This document shows, in pieces, positions 17,093 through 25,381 of a stretch of 46,961 bases of DNA. Source of the stretch: an uncultured Clostridia bacterium (GTDB taxonomy: Bacteria > Bacillota > Clostridia > Oscillospirales > Acutalibacteraceae); contig CALWJA010000062.1 of NCBI GenBank assembly GCA_944380875.1, positions 1 through 46,961 of the forward strand. Reading direction: 5' to 3'. Numbering within the stretch: the stretch's first letter is position 1; each line of letters begins with the position of its first letter. The position numbers were made by a program, and so were the translations under genes. The notes under the pieces were generated by a model. It saw nothing but the letters and a program-made list of their open reading frames with translations, had not been told where the DNA came from and made no database searches.

Positions 17093-17290
17093 TTAACCGC
17101 GGAACATATGCTCCACACTGCCTACCATGGAACTGGCAGCGGAACCTACGGCTTGCACCGCCTTGTTTACACTGCGGCGAAGGTGCTTATCCTTTTTCAT
17201 CATTTGGGAACCGACCGCCGTAACCGCTGTAACCGCCAGGATACCGGCTCCCAGGCCTTTTACAAAGCCCATTGTTTGCTTATACATCAT
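17093..17290 (-). CDS. small membrane protein, function unknown
   Basis: A 65-residue protein. The ATG at 17288-17290 (MMYKQTMGFVKG) has GGAGG 6 bases upstream; the longer open frame to 17347 lacks a ribosome site. One hydrophobic, Gly/Ala-rich segment spans residues 8-28 (GFVKGLGAGILAVTAVTAVGS), followed by a basic stretch (MMKKDKHLRRS) and an amphipathic helix (VNKAVQAVGSAASSMVGSVEHMF). The pattern resembles small YtxH-like envelope proteins, but the resemblance is weak. It is monocistronic, with a strong terminator. The high-quality ribosome site, terminator and amino-acid pattern support a real gene. Role unknown. Confidence 0.7.
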   Translation of the reverse strand: MMYKQTMGFVKGLGAGILAVTAVTAVGSQMMKKDKHLRRSVNKAVQAVGSAASSMVGSVEHMFRG

Positions 17291-17460
17291 ATAAAGCCTC
17301 CAGACTGTGCAGAATTGTTTGATGGGATTTGTCCCCCGAAATAGCATTTCCCTTTCCCCTTTCTGTTAACCATGATAAAAATTCCCAATATACTTTCCTC
17401 TGGGTTCCCGCCGCTTCCGATAAAACGTAAAATTGCCCCACCAGTATTTTCGTCTTGTTT

Positions 17461-17489
17461 TTGCAGATACGTGTCTTCCGTGGTATACT
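17461..17489 (+). promoter_or_regulatory. promoter of trmL
   Basis: TTGCAG (17461-17466), 17-base spacer, TATACT (17484-17489). The ~130-base leader before trmL contains a perfect 7-bp hairpin, CTGCAAG/CTTGCAG (17525-17542), with no U-tract. Confidence 0.6.
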
Positions 17490-17627
17490 TCTTATATACC
17501 TGTGAAACCCTCCGATCATGCCCGCTGCAAGGGTTCTTGCAGGAAGGTGGATTCCCGGCTCTGTATTTTTACACATTGCCGCTATTCCGTCTATACAAAT
17601 CAAATTAAGAAAGCGGTGACACATGCA

Positions 17628-18266
17628 ATGCATAGCATGGATACAACTACGGAAAATATAAGCAATGCTGGTTCAAAAATCGTTTCGGCAGATGGAGCGT
17701 TCGGTCCCCGGGAAGCATTGGAGCAGGAAATTTCCTGCAGCCAGGAAAAAAAGTGTCAAAAGGTTGCTTATGAACTCAACATCGTCATGGTGGAACCCGA
17801 AATCCCACAGAACACCGGAAATGTAGCCCGCACATGCGCCGCTACAGGGGCCCGACTTCACTTGGTGGGGCCTATGGGATTCAAAATCGACGACCGGAAG
17901 CTGAAACGGGCCGGATTGGATTATTGGCATCTTCTGGACATTACCTATTATGAAAGTCTTACCGATTTTTTCAGCCGTAATACCGGTAATTTTTTCTTTT
18001 TTTCAACCAAAGCCCAGAAAACCCATTCGGACGTTCAGTATCCTAACAAATCCTATCTGTTCTTTGGCAAAGAAACAGCGGGACTGCCGGAAAAACTTCT
18101 CTATGACCACAGGGAAAACTGCGTGCGCATCCCTATGCGAGATCATCCCGACGCGCGAAGCCTGAACCTTTCCAACAGCGTAGCCATAGGCGTATATGAA
18201 GTGCTGCGTCAATGGGGATACCCAGAACTGCTAAGAAAAGGAGAACTTCGGGAATACAACTGGTAA
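17628..18266 (+). CDS. trmL: tRNA (cytidine(34)-2'-O)-methyltransferase, SPOUT family
   Basis: Methylates the 2'-OH of the wobble nucleotide in tRNA-Leu species using S-adenosylmethionine. The catalytic core is unmistakable: NIVMVEPEIPQNTGNVARTC at its start, then GARLHLVGPMGF, LFFGKETAGLPEKLL and the knotted C-terminal IPMRDHPDARSLNLSNSVAI. The core needs about 155-160 residues, but no start codon lies directly before it. The nearest in-frame ATG is 17637 and the chosen one 17628 (212 residues), which adds a ~45-residue, Ser/Glu-rich N-terminal extension. The ribosome site there is poor (AAGCGGTG). A non-ATG start such as the TTG near 17718 is possible. It is transcribed from its own promoter, upstream of the glycolytic cluster. 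Confidence 0.9.
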   Translation: MHSMDTTTENISNAGSKIVSADGAFGPREALEQEISCSQEKKCQKVAYELNIVMVEPEIPQNTGNVARTCAATGARLHLVGPMGFKIDDRKLKRAGLDYWHLLDITYYESLTDFFSRNTGNFFFFSTKAQKTHSDVQYPNKSYLFFGKETAGLPEKLLYDHRENCVRIPMRDHPDARSLNLSNSVAIGVYEVLRQWGYPELLRKGELREYNW

Positions 18267-18332
18267 AGCAGCTCTGGGAAAGGAAATTTCCCGGTGTTCC
18301 TATAGAAATTACGCCATTTACGCCGAATTCTC

Positions 18333-18361
18333 TTGAAAAGAAAGGACAGGCATTGTATAAT
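18333..18361 (+). promoter_or_regulatory. strong promoter of the pgk-tpiA-gpmI cluster
   Basis: TTGAAA (18333-18338), 17-base spacer, consensus TATAAT (18356-18361), about 60 bases before the pgk start. The closest match to sigma-A consensus in the window. Confidence 0.75.
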
Positions 18362-18429
18362 GGGAACGGTTCCAAAACCAGTATTTCACACAAAGTGTAA
18401 TCTAATACAAATTTGAAGGAGTGCTGTGC

Positions 18430-19626
18430 ATGAATTACCTGAACAAGAAGACCGTCGAAGATATCGACGTCGCCGGCAAGAAAGTTCTTGTCCGCTGTGA
18501 CTTCAACGTTCCCTTCGATGCTGAAGGAAACATCAGCGATCCCAAGCGTATCGACGAAGCTCTGAAAACCATCAAATATCTGGTTTCTCAGAAGGCAAAA
18601 GTTATCCTTTGCTCCCATCTCGGCCGTCCGAAGGGCGAGTTTAATATGAAATATTCTCTGGCTCCTGTAGCCAAGTATCTGAGCAAGGCTCTGGGCCAGG
18701 AAGTCAAGATGGCTACCGATGTTGTGGGTGAGAGTGCAAAAAGCATTGCCGCTTCCCTGCAGGACGGCGAAGTTGAGCTGATCGAAAACGTTCGTTTCCA
18801 TAAGGAAGAAGAAAAGAATGATCCTGCTTTTGCAAAAGAGCTGGCTTCTCTCGCTGAAATCTATGTAAACGATGCTTTCGGAACGGCTCACCGTGCTCAT
18901 GCTTCCACCGCGGGCGTAGCAGATTATCTCCCCGCTGTATGCGGCTATCTGATTCAGAAGGAAATCACCATCATGGGCGGCGCTCTGGCTGATCCCAAGC
19001 GTCCCTTCGTGGCCATCCTGGGCGGTGCAAAGGTTTCCGACAAGATCGGCGTTATCACCAACCTGCTGGATAAGGTAGATACTCTTATTATCGGCGGCGG
19101 CATGGCTTATACGTTTATGAAGGCTCTGGGCTACTCCATCGGCACTTCCATTTGCGAGAACGACAAAGTGGATCTTGCTAAGGAAATGATGGCCAAGGCA
19201 AAAGAAAAGGGCGTAAAATTCCTTATTCCTGTGGATAATGTGGTTGCCACCGAATATAAGGCTGACGCTGAATTCAAGACTGTTAATTCCGATACTATCC
19301 CCGATGGCTGGATGGGCCTGGACATTGGTCCCAAGACCCGCGAGCTGTTTGCCAACGCTCTCAATGGCGCCGGTACTGTTGTTTGGAACGGGCCTATGGG
19401 TGTTTCCGAATGGGATAATTTCGCTGCAGGCACCATTGCTGTTGCTAAGGCTGTTGCAGAAAGCGGCGCTATCTCCATCATCGGCGGCGGCGACTCTGCT
19501 GCTGCTGTTGAGAAGCTGGGCTATGCCGATAAGATGACTCACATCTCCACCGGCGGCGGCGCTTCTCTGGAATTCCTGGAGGGCCGTGTGCTTCCCGGCA
19601 TTGCCTGCCTGAACGAGAAGGAATAA
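18430..19626 (+). CDS. pgk: phosphoglycerate kinase
   Basis: Converts 1,3-bisphosphoglycerate and ADP to 3-phosphoglycerate and ATP in glycolysis; monomeric, cytoplasmic. The ATG at 18430 is chosen over the GTG at 18421 because AAGGAG lies just before the GTG and 10 bases from the ATG. This gives 398 residues, a normal length. Conserved blocks appear in order: [11 protein letters not shown] near residue 20, CSHLGRPKG near 60, [14 protein letters not shown] near 150, [11 protein letters not shown] near 200, VWNGPMGV near 320 and [13 protein letters not shown] near 355 (nucleotide loop). It heads a glycolytic run with tpiA (121 bases on) and gpmI. Codon use is strongly biased toward GCT/GTT and GAC/AAG, as in highly expressed genes. 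Confidence 0.98.
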   Translation: MNYLNKKTVEDIDVAGKKVLVRCDFNVPFDAEGNISDPKRIDEALKTIKYLVSQKAKVILCSHLGRPKGEFNMKYSLAPVAKYLSKALGQEVKMATDVVGESAKSIAASLQDGEVELIENVRFHKEEEKNDPAFAKELASLAEIYVNDAFGTAHRAHASTAGVADYLPAVCGYLIQKEITIMGGALADPKRPFVAILGGAKVSDKIGVITNLLDKVDTLIIGGGMAYTFMKALGYSIGTSICENDKVDLAKEMMAKAKEKGVKFLIPVDNVVATEYKADAEFKTVNSDTIPDGWMGLDIGPKTRELFANALNGAGTVVWNGPMGVSEWDNFAAGTIAVAKAVAESGAISIIGGGDSAAAVEKLGYADKMTHISTGGGASLEFLEGRVLPGIACLNEKE

Positions 19627-19655
19627 TTTCCGACGGCTTTACCGCCGGCTCAAGT

Positions 19656-19685
19656 GGGGCGGAAGGAATTCCGCCCCTTCCCTTT
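19656..19685 (+). terminator. intercistronic hairpin between pgk and tpiA
   Basis: Perfect 9-bp stem GGGGCGGAA (19656-19664) / TTCCGCCCC (19669-19677), loop GGAA, followed by the weak tail TTCCCTTT. Probably a leaky terminator or mRNA-stabilising stem, since tpiA has no clear promoter of its own. Confidence 0.6.
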
Positions 19686-19747
19686 ATCTATTCGCATAAT
19701 CATACAATTCCCGAATATGGGATCATCTGAATAAGGAGATGCTTATT

Positions 19748-20515
19748 ATGAACAAAGCTCTGAGAAAAGCCGTTATCGCCGGCAACTGGAAAATGAATAA
19801 AACCCCTGCTGAAGCCAGGGAACTGCTTGAGGCTATTAAGCCTCTTGTTAAGGATGCCGATTGCGATGTTATCGCCTGCGTGCCCTTTGTGGATCTGGAC
19901 GCCGCTCTGGAAACCGTGAAAGGAAGCAATATTGCTATCGGCGCGGAAAACTGCCATTGGGAAGCTTCCGGCGCATACACGGGCGAAATTTCCGCTCCCA
20001 TGCTGGCTTCCATGCAGGTTCCTTATGTAATTATCGGCCACAGCGAGCGCCGCACCTATTTCGGCGAGACCGATGTAACCGTCAATAAGCGTGTCCGCGC
20101 CGCTCTGGATAACGGCCTGACCGTTATCCTCTGCGTAGGCGAATATCTGGAGCAGCGTGAGCAGGGCGTTACCGATGAAGTAGTCGCCATGCAGACCAAG
20201 ATTGCCCTTATGGGTGTCAGCGCTGAGGAACTGAAGAGAATCATTATTGCCTATGAGCCTGTTTGGGCTATCGGCACCGGCAAAACCGCAACTGCCGCTC
20301 AGGCCAACGAAGTCTGCGCCATGATCCGCGCCACCGTTGCTGGCCTCTATTCCAAGGAGGATGCAGACGCCCTGACGATCCAGTACGGCGGATCCATGAA
20401 TGCAAAGAACGCGGAAGAACTTCTGGATCAGCCCGATGTGGACGGCGGTCTTATCGGCGGCGCATCTTTGAAGCCCGCTGATTTTGCGGAGATCGTAAAG
20501 GCAGCTTCCCGCTGA
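19748..20515 (+). CDS. tpiA: triose-phosphate isomerase
   Basis: Interconverts dihydroxyacetone phosphate and glyceraldehyde 3-phosphate; a dimeric TIM barrel. The ATG at 19748 is chosen, with AAGGAG 9-10 bases upstream; the ATG at 19739 overlaps that site. The 255-residue product has AGNWKMNKT (Asn13, Lys15), the electrophilic histidine His98 in IIGHSERR, catalytic Glu170 in AYEPVWAIGTG, and the phosphate-binding GGSMNAKNAEELL. Codon use matches pgk. It lies between pgk and gpmI and should be expressed with them, subject to the hairpins on both sides. Confidence 0.98.
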   Translation: MNKALRKAVIAGNWKMNKTPAEARELLEAIKPLVKDADCDVIACVPFVDLDAALETVKGSNIAIGAENCHWEASGAYTGEISAPMLASMQVPYVIIGHSERRTYFGETDVTVNKRVRAALDNGLTVILCVGEYLEQREQGVTDEVVAMQTKIALMGVSAEELKRIIIAYEPVWAIGTGKTATAAQANEVCAMIRATVAGLYSKEDADALTIQYGGSMNAKNAEELLDQPDVDGGLIGGASLKPADFAEIVKAASR

Positions 20516-20557
20516 CTTTTCTTCCGAAAGGAAATCCCGCCCCAAGAATAAATAGAC

Positions 20558-20612
20558 GCGCCTGGAGGCGCAGTATCCGCGGGGCTTTCCATCTTTTGGG
20601 AAAGCCCCTGCT
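20558..20612 (+). terminator. paired intercistronic hairpins between tpiA and gpmI
   Basis: A small stem GCGCC/GGCGC (20558-20571) is followed by a larger one, GGGGCTTTCC (20581-20590) / GGAAAGCCCC (20599-20608). There is no proper U-tract (TGCTTGATG follows). Better read as an mRNA-processing or partial-termination element than as a full terminator. Confidence 0.45.
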
Positions 20613-20636
20613 TGATGAAAGGACAGGAAATTATAT

Positions 20637-22151
20637 ATGGCTAAAAAACCTTTGATTTTGATGATCCTGGATGGCTTTGGCATTGCTCCCGCAAAGGGCA
20701 ACGCCATAAAAGCCGCCAATAAGCCCAATTTGGATCGTCTTTTCGCGGAAAACCCGGTAACCCAGATCGGAGCTTCCGGCCTGAACGTAGGTCTGCCGGA
20801 CGGGCAGATGGGCAACAGCGAAGTAGGGCATACCAACATCGGCGCGGGCCGTATTGTATATCAGGAGCTTACCCGCATTACCAAGGCTATTGAAGACGGT
20901 GATTTCTTCCAGAATGAAGCCCTGCTTCATGCCGTAGAGAATGCGAAAAAGAATGACGGCGCCCTGCATTTGATCGGCCTCCTTTCGGATGGCGGTGTTC
21001 ACAGCCACAATACCCACCTCTATGCCTTGGTGGAAATGGCTAAGCGCGCTGGTCTGACGAAAGTCTATGTCCACGCTTTGCTGGACGGCCGCGATGTGCC
21101 CCCCTCCTCCGGCAAGGATTACGTAGCTGCCTGTGCAGAAAAACTGGAAGAGATCGGCGTGGGCAAAATTGCTACCGTGATGGGCCGTTATTATGCTATG
21201 GACCGGGATAATCGCTGGGAGCGCGTAGAAAAAGCCTATGCCGCTATGGTATATGGCGAAGGCGTGGAGGCCTGCTGTGCTGTTAAGGCTGTTGAAGATT
21301 CCTATGCTGCCGATGTTACCGACGAATTTGTGGTTCCCGCCGTTTGCGATAAAAACGGGACCATCAAAGCCGGCGATTCCGTAGTATTCTTCAATTTCCG
21401 CCCGGACCGCGCCCGTGAGATCACCCGCACCTTCGTGGATCCGGATTTCAATGGCTTTGAGCGCAGGAATGGATTCTTCCCCCTTACCTATGTCTGCATG
21501 ACCCAATATGACGCTACCATGCCCAATGTAGAGGTAGCCTTTAAGCCTCAGTCCCTGCAGAACACCTTCGGAGAGTACATTTCCAATAAGGGTCTCTCTC
21601 AGCTTCGTATTGCGGAGACAGAGAAGTATGCTCATGTAACCTTCTTCTTCAACGGCGGTGTGGAAAAGCAGTATGAAGGAGAAGATCGGATCCTGGTGAA
21701 GTCTCCCAAGGTAGCCACCTATGATCTGAAGCCGGAAATGAGTGCCTATGAAGTGACCGACAAGCTTCTGGAAGCCATTGCAGCCGACAAATACGACGTC
21801 ATTATTCTGAATTATGCCAACTGCGATATGGTTGGCCATACGGGCGTATTTGACGCGGCTAAAGCCGCTGTAGAGGCTGTGGATACCTGCGTGGGCCGGA
21901 TCACCGATGCCATCGCAGCAAAAGGCGGCGTTTCCCTGATAACGGCCGACCACGGAAATGCTGACAAAATGTTTGATGAGGACGGTTCTCCCTTCACGGC
22001 ACATACAACCAATCCTGTTCCCTTCTGCGTTGTGGGCTATCCATGCGAACTTCGGGAAGGCGGCGTGCTGGCGGATATCGCTCCCACTATGCTGCAGATC
22101 CTGGGTCTGCCCCAGCCTGAAGAAATGACTGGAAAGAGCCTGATAAAATAA
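20637..22151 (+). CDS. gpmI: 2,3-bisphosphoglycerate-independent phosphoglycerate mutase
   Basis: Interconverts 3- and 2-phosphoglycerate through a phosphoserine intermediate using two Mn ions; alkaline-phosphatase superfamily, ~505-515 residues (here 504). The start carries the metal-binding LMILDGFG (residues 8-15), and the phosphorylated serine is Ser61 in [17 protein letters not shown]. Further marks are [10 protein letters not shown] near 120, [13 protein letters not shown] near 150, [11 protein letters not shown] near 255, [11 protein letters not shown] near 395 and ITADHGNAD near 440. The ribosome site is weak (AGG 9 bases before ATG), possibly offset by expression from the shared mRNA. 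Enolase, the next glycolytic enzyme, does not follow. Confidence 0.97.
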   Translation: MAKKPLILMILDGFGIAPAKGNAIKAANKPNLDRLFAENPVTQIGASGLNVGLPDGQMGNSEVGHTNIGAGRIVYQELTRITKAIEDGDFFQNEALLHAVENAKKNDGALHLIGLLSDGGVHSHNTHLYALVEMAKRAGLTKVYVHALLDGRDVPPSSGKDYVAACAEKLEEIGVGKIATVMGRYYAMDRDNRWERVEKAYAAMVYGEGVEACCAVKAVEDSYAADVTDEFVVPAVCDKNGTIKAGDSVVFFNFRPDRAREITRTFVDPDFNGFERRNGFFPLTYVCMTQYDATMPNVEVAFKPQSLQNTFGEYISNKGLSQLRIAETEKYAHVTFFFNGGVEKQYEGEDRILVKSPKVATYDLKPEMSAYEVTDKLLEAIAADKYDVIILNYANCDMVGHTGVFDAAKAAVEAVDTCVGRITDAIAAKGGVSLITADHGNADKMFDEDGSPFTAHTTNPVPFCVVGYPCELREGGVLADIAPTMLQILGLPQPEEMTGKSLIK

Positions 22152-22191
22152 AACAGCGGAAAAGCTTTCGTAAATAAGGAGTCATAAAAGT

Positions 22192-22227
22192 GCCCGGATG
22201 TGTTATAACAACATCCGGGCGCTTTTT
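22192..22227 (+). terminator. terminator of the glycolytic cluster
   Basis: 10-bp stem GCCCGGATGT (22192-22201) / ACATCCGGGC (22211-22220) with an inner TGTTATAACA palindrome, then CTTTTTCT. The AT-rich bases from there to the XRE gene (22,228-22,485) show no gene. Confidence 0.85.
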
Positions 22228-22485
22228 CTACGGAAAGCCTTCTCCATATCTATTAGGAGATTCCCTGCTTCTTTCCTATGAATATTTTGAATAGAAGAAA
22301 ACGGAAAGAGAAGAAGAGAATACAAGTATATTAAATAAAAGAAAAATACAGCATAAAAAGTATAGTAGACTAGGCAAGCCAAATTACTTTTCACGATTCT
22401 GCTTATATTTAAAGTATCCTGCCCATCCTGTAATGGAAGGTGTATGCATACTTCACTATTTTAAACAAGAGGTGTTTACGCTATT

Positions 22486-22725
22486 ATGACCGCAACAACA
22501 GAAAAAGAATTTGGGCTGGCTGTAGCTGAAAAACTGAAGTCTCTGCGGAAAAGCCACAGATATTCCCAGTTTCAGGTATCCCAATATCTGGGAATCAGCC
22601 GTTCTACTTATACTTACTACGAATCCGGGCATACTTCTCCTTCCCTTTATACCTTATACCGCTTGGCGCATTTCTATGCTACCTCCATCACTGCTTTTTT
22701 ACCGGAGGATACTCAAACGAAGTAA
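22486..22725 (+). CDS. small XRE-family HTH transcriptional regulator
   Basis: A 79-residue protein that is almost wholly one Cro/C1-type helix-turn-helix domain (about residues 12-68). It carries the usual pattern LKSLRKSHRYSQFQVSQYLGISRSTYTYYESG, PSLYTLYRLAHFYATSI. The five-helix domain is complete and there is no sensor domain. The ATG is preceded by GAGGTG about 11 bases away. It is a single gene between two terminators, downstream of the glycolytic cluster and convergent with the solute-binding protein gene. A role in regulating either neighbour is possible but not shown. Such short stand-alone regulators also occur in mobile elements, but no other mobile-element sign is present. Confidence 0.85.
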   Translation: MTATTEKEFGLAVAEKLKSLRKSHRYSQFQVSQYLGISRSTYTYYESGHTSPSLYTLYRLAHFYATSITAFLPEDTQTK

Positions 22726-22795
22726 GAAAAATCAGCTGCTGCATATTTTTTCTTTTCCGCTTTTTGCCGTTTCTATTTTTGAAACAATACAAAGA

Positions 22796-22848
22796 AAACC
22801 TACCCCAGACAGAATCCTTTTAACGTTTCTGCCTGGGGTAGGTTTTTA
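22796..22848. terminator. bidirectional terminator between HTH and solute-binding protein genes
   Basis: 13-bp stem AAACCTACCCCAG (22796-22808) / CTGGGGTAGGTTT (22833-22845), followed by TTATA on the plus strand and a TTTTCTTT run on the minus strand. Confidence 0.85.
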
Positions 22849-22892
22849 TAACGAAATATGCTCTGCCGCCAATCTCTTATCCACACACAACA

Positions 22893-24530
22893 CTATTTTT
22901 TACCGGCGGCAATGAAATCCACACCGCCTCCATAAGGCAGGAAACGAATCCCTGTCACTCCAGGAGCCATGCCATAAAAATGTTTTCCCGTATACAGAGG
23001 AAGAAATACACAATCTTCCAAAAGCATATTTTCAGCCTGCAGGCTAAGATTGACAGCATCTTCCCCGCTGTGGCGGGCAATTTCATCCAGAAGTGTATCG
23101 AACTCGGAAGAACTATACCCAAAAATATTGCCTGCCGACTTGCTCTGAAAAGCGGAAAGGGTGGAATAGGCTCCGTCGCTATCCGGTCGGAGAGCGTAAA
23201 TAGCCGCTGAAAAATCTCCCAGAGAGATCCGCTGATTATATTCCTCCTCTTCCAAGGGCTCCATATTATAATATAAGCCGGTGGATTCGTTCCATGTTTT
23301 TAAAATCTCGTTTACCAATGTACCTATATTCTGATCCTTAGGATAAATAATTGTAAAGGTGGGCGCCTGCTCCAGCGATAAATCCGATATACCCGATTGC
23401 AGCCATCCTGCCAATTCCTTTTCGGAAGCCTTCTGGGGAAAGGTAATACTTCCGGCCATATCTCTATAGTAACTGCCTTCCAAAGTAACAGCCGGGGAAA
23501 TAATCCCATCGGCTGCCTTTACTCCGCTGGGAAGCTGCTCCAGAAGCTTCTCCCGATCTATGGAACGAAGGAAAAATCGACGCAAATCTGCGTTTTTCAA
23601 CGCTTTATCTTCCAGATTGAAGCAAAGCCCCCAAACGGTATCCTCGAAAGATACGGTAGTAGAACCAGATTTTTCCGCTTCCTGGGCTTCTGCTTCCGTA
23701 AGGGCTATGGCGTCCACCGTTCCGGAGGTAAGAGCGGATACCGGCGAAGAAAGATCCACTTCTTTTTCCCCCACCGTGAAGGATATATCGGAAGGCAGCG
23801 GCTCCGTTTCTCCGGAATAGGTACCTGAAGCTTTTACATTTATATGCTTTCCCGCTTCCCATCCATATCTGCCGTCTATTTCAAAGGGTCCGTTCCCCAT
23901 TAAGGTGCTTTTTTCCAAGCCATACCGGCCTGAAGTGGAAATAAAAAATTCTTCATTGCAGGGCATACAAACAGGCAGTGCTGTAAGAAGCGGGAAATTT
24001 TCATTGGGATATTCCAACTCTACTACAAGCGTATAGTCATCCTTAACCGTTACACCTAATTCATCCACTGTCTTTTTACCGCTATGCACATCTCTGGCAT
24101 TGCGGATACAATATAAAGGTGTACAGGTCTCGGAACCAGTTCCGGGATCCAGCGCACGCTGAAATGCAAACTGGAAGTCAGAAGCCGTTACAGGGGTTTT
24201 CCCATCCGACCAAAGACCGCCTTCCCGCAGATAGAAAGTCCACACCGTATAGTCTTCATTGTGTTCCCAGCTTTCCGCCGCTCCGGGAACAGCTTTCTGC
24301 ATATCTCCGTCTCCCGCTATACGTGCTAACCCTTCATACAGGGCTAAAATCACGGTATAAGCGTCTTCTCCGCTGGCAATCTGCGGATCCAGGGTTTTGG
24401 GCTCGCGGCTTAAAGACCAGCGAAAACTTTTTCCTGAAAGGCTGTCTTCCCCTTTTGAGCAAGAACAGGATATTGGCAACAACAATATACATAAAAAGAA
24501 TGCCAGAACTGCATTCCAGCGCAATTTCAT
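22893..24530 (-). CDS. ABC transporter substrate-binding lipoprotein, family 5 (oligopeptide/nickel type)
   Basis: A 545-residue extracellular solute-binding protein of the OppA/DppA family, lipid-anchored outside the membrane. The signal peptide (1-21) ends in a lipobox-like LPIS with Cys22; Cys24 follows. The mature part begins with the typical SFRWSLSREPKTLDPQIASGEDAYTVILALYEGL. The segment around DYTVWTFYLREGGLWSDGKTPVTASDFQFAFQRALDP is the family signature. The length matches OppA-like proteins. The start ATG has AGGAG 9 bases upstream. It is monocistronic: no permease or ATPase genes adjoin, so it must borrow a transporter encoded elsewhere or act as a receptor. The bound ligand is most likely peptides, from the family only. 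Confidence 0.92.
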   Translation of the reverse strand: MKLRWNAVLAFFLCILLLPISCSCSKGEDSLSGKSFRWSLSREPKTLDPQIASGEDAYTVILALYEGLARIAGDGDMQKAVPGAAESWEHNEDYTVWTFYLREGGLWSDGKTPVTASDFQFAFQRALDPGTGSETCTPLYCIRNARDVHSGKKTVDELGVTVKDDYTLVVELEYPNENFPLLTALPVCMPCNEEFFISTSGRYGLEKSTLMGNGPFEIDGRYGWEAGKHINVKASGTYSGETEPLPSDISFTVGEKEVDLSSPVSALTSGTVDAIALTEAEAQEAEKSGSTTVSFEDTVWGLCFNLEDKALKNADLRRFFLRSIDREKLLEQLPSGVKAADGIISPAVTLEGSYYRDMAGSITFPQKASEKELAGWLQSGISDLSLEQAPTFTIIYPKDQNIGTLVNEILKTWNESTGLYYNMEPLEEEEYNQRISLGDFSAAIYALRPDSDGAYSTLSAFQSKSAGNIFGYSSSEFDTLLDEIARHSGEDAVNLSLQAENMLLEDCVFLPLYTGKHFYGMAPGVTGIRFLPYGGGVDFIAAGKK

Positions 24531-24702
24531 ACGATAAAGCTCCTTTCAAAAAGGAAATTTCTCATAATCAAATTCTATACTATGGTATGGGAACAAATAA
24601 AAAATTTATGCGGCTCCCCTTTTTAGGGTTTACTTTTCTTTTTTAATATCCAAAGATAAATTGGATGCCGACAAAAACATTTACGAAATTCCCAATTTCC
24701 TC

Positions 24703-24737
24703 TTGCAAATACAATCAACTATAGTACAATGATTGTA
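24703..24737 (+). promoter_or_regulatory. distal promoter and inverted repeat upstream of desulfoferrodoxin
   Basis: TTGCAA (24703-24708), 16-base spacer, TACAAT (24725-24730). A perfect 8-bp inverted repeat, TACAATCA (24710-24717) and TGATTGTA (24730-24737), brackets the spacer and -10. It could be an operator for a redox regulator; it does not match the PerR box closely. Confidence 0.4.
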
Positions 24738-24847
24738 ACATGGTTTTTATTTCCATGCAATCTAAGTGACACAGATGTAAGAAAACTTCATACTTTCGTA
24801 AGAAGTATCCCCAGAATTTTTCCTAAAATCAGGGAATACTAAATGCA

Positions 24848-24876
24848 TTGCAAATTCACCGGGCGATCGTTATGAT
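24848..24876 (+). promoter_or_regulatory. proximal promoter of desulfoferrodoxin
   Basis: TTGCAA (24848-24853), 17-base spacer, TATGAT (24871-24876), 30 bases before the start codon. The rest of the 24,531-24,906 gap holds the distal promoter and the upstream region of the divergent solute-binding gene; no further gene is seen. Confidence 0.6.
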
Positions 24877-24906
24877 CCTGGGTGGAACATAGAAAGGAGA
24901 ATGTAT

Positions 24907-25293
24907 ATGACAAACGATGTGCGTTTTTTCAGGTGTAAACACTGCGGAAATTTTGTAGGGGTTATCCATTTCAGTGGGGTGTCCATGATCTGCTGCGGTG
25001 AAAAAATGGAGGAAGTTATTCCCAACACCACTGACGCCGCGCAGGAAAAACATGTGCCGGAAGTAACCGTTTCCGGCCGGGAAGTGAAAGCATTTGTGGG
25101 AAGTGTCGCCCATCCCATGACGGAAGAGCACTCCATCCAGTGGGTATATTTGCAGACCAATAAAGGCGGGCAGCGCAAATGTCTTGCCCCCGGCGAAGAG
25201 CCTTCTGTAACCTTCTGCCTGGCTGGAAATGAAACCCCTGTAGCTGTTTATGCTTACTGCAACCTGCATGGTCTCTGGAAAAAAGAGCTGTAA
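24907..25293 (+). CDS. dfx: desulfoferrodoxin (class I superoxide reductase)
   Basis: Reduces superoxide to hydrogen peroxide without making O2, with electrons from rubredoxin; an anaerobe's oxidative-stress enzyme. The 128-residue protein has both iron centres. The N-terminal desulforedoxin-like FeCys4 site uses Cys10, Cys13, Cys29 and Cys30 (FRCKHCGN, MICCGEKM). The catalytic Fe(His4Cys) site uses His49 (EKHVPE), His69 and His75 (GSVAHPMTEEHSIQW), Cys118 and His121 (YCNLHG). The second ATG (24907) is chosen because AAGGAG lies one base before the first ATG and 7 before the second. It is monocistronic, with two candidate promoters and a strong terminator. It fits functionally with FprA at the left end. 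Confidence 0.96.
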   Translation: MTNDVRFFRCKHCGNFVGVIHFSGVSMICCGEKMEEVIPNTTDAAQEKHVPEVTVSGREVKAFVGSVAHPMTEEHSIQWVYLQTNKGGQRKCLAPGEEPSVTFCLAGNETPVAVYAYCNLHGLWKKEL

Positions 25294-25307
25294 GCTTATA
25301 TATCCGT

Positions 25308-25346
25308 AAAAAACCCCCGTATTCCGTTTGGAATACGGGGGTTTTT
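25308..25346. terminator. bidirectional terminator between dfx and the efflux operon
   Basis: Stem AAAAACCCCCGTATTCC / GGAATACGGGGGTTTTT with a 4-base loop: perfect 17-bp pairing with A and T runs at either end, so it can work for both converging transcripts. Confidence 0.95.
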
Positions 25347-25381
25347 GTTCCCATTGCATGCGCCTTTTTCCGGGAATCCTA

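Noticed and set aside
18133-19542. 469-codon open frame antisense to trmL/pgk
   Set aside because: Arises from the strong codon bias of pgk; it crosses two real genes and has no recognisable motif.
20631-22004. 457-codon open frame antisense to gpmI
   Set aside because: Same cause; gpmI is unambiguous on the plus strand.
22486-22725. XRE regulator as a sign of a prophage or mobile island
   Set aside because: No integrase, terminase, attachment-site repeats or composition change around it.
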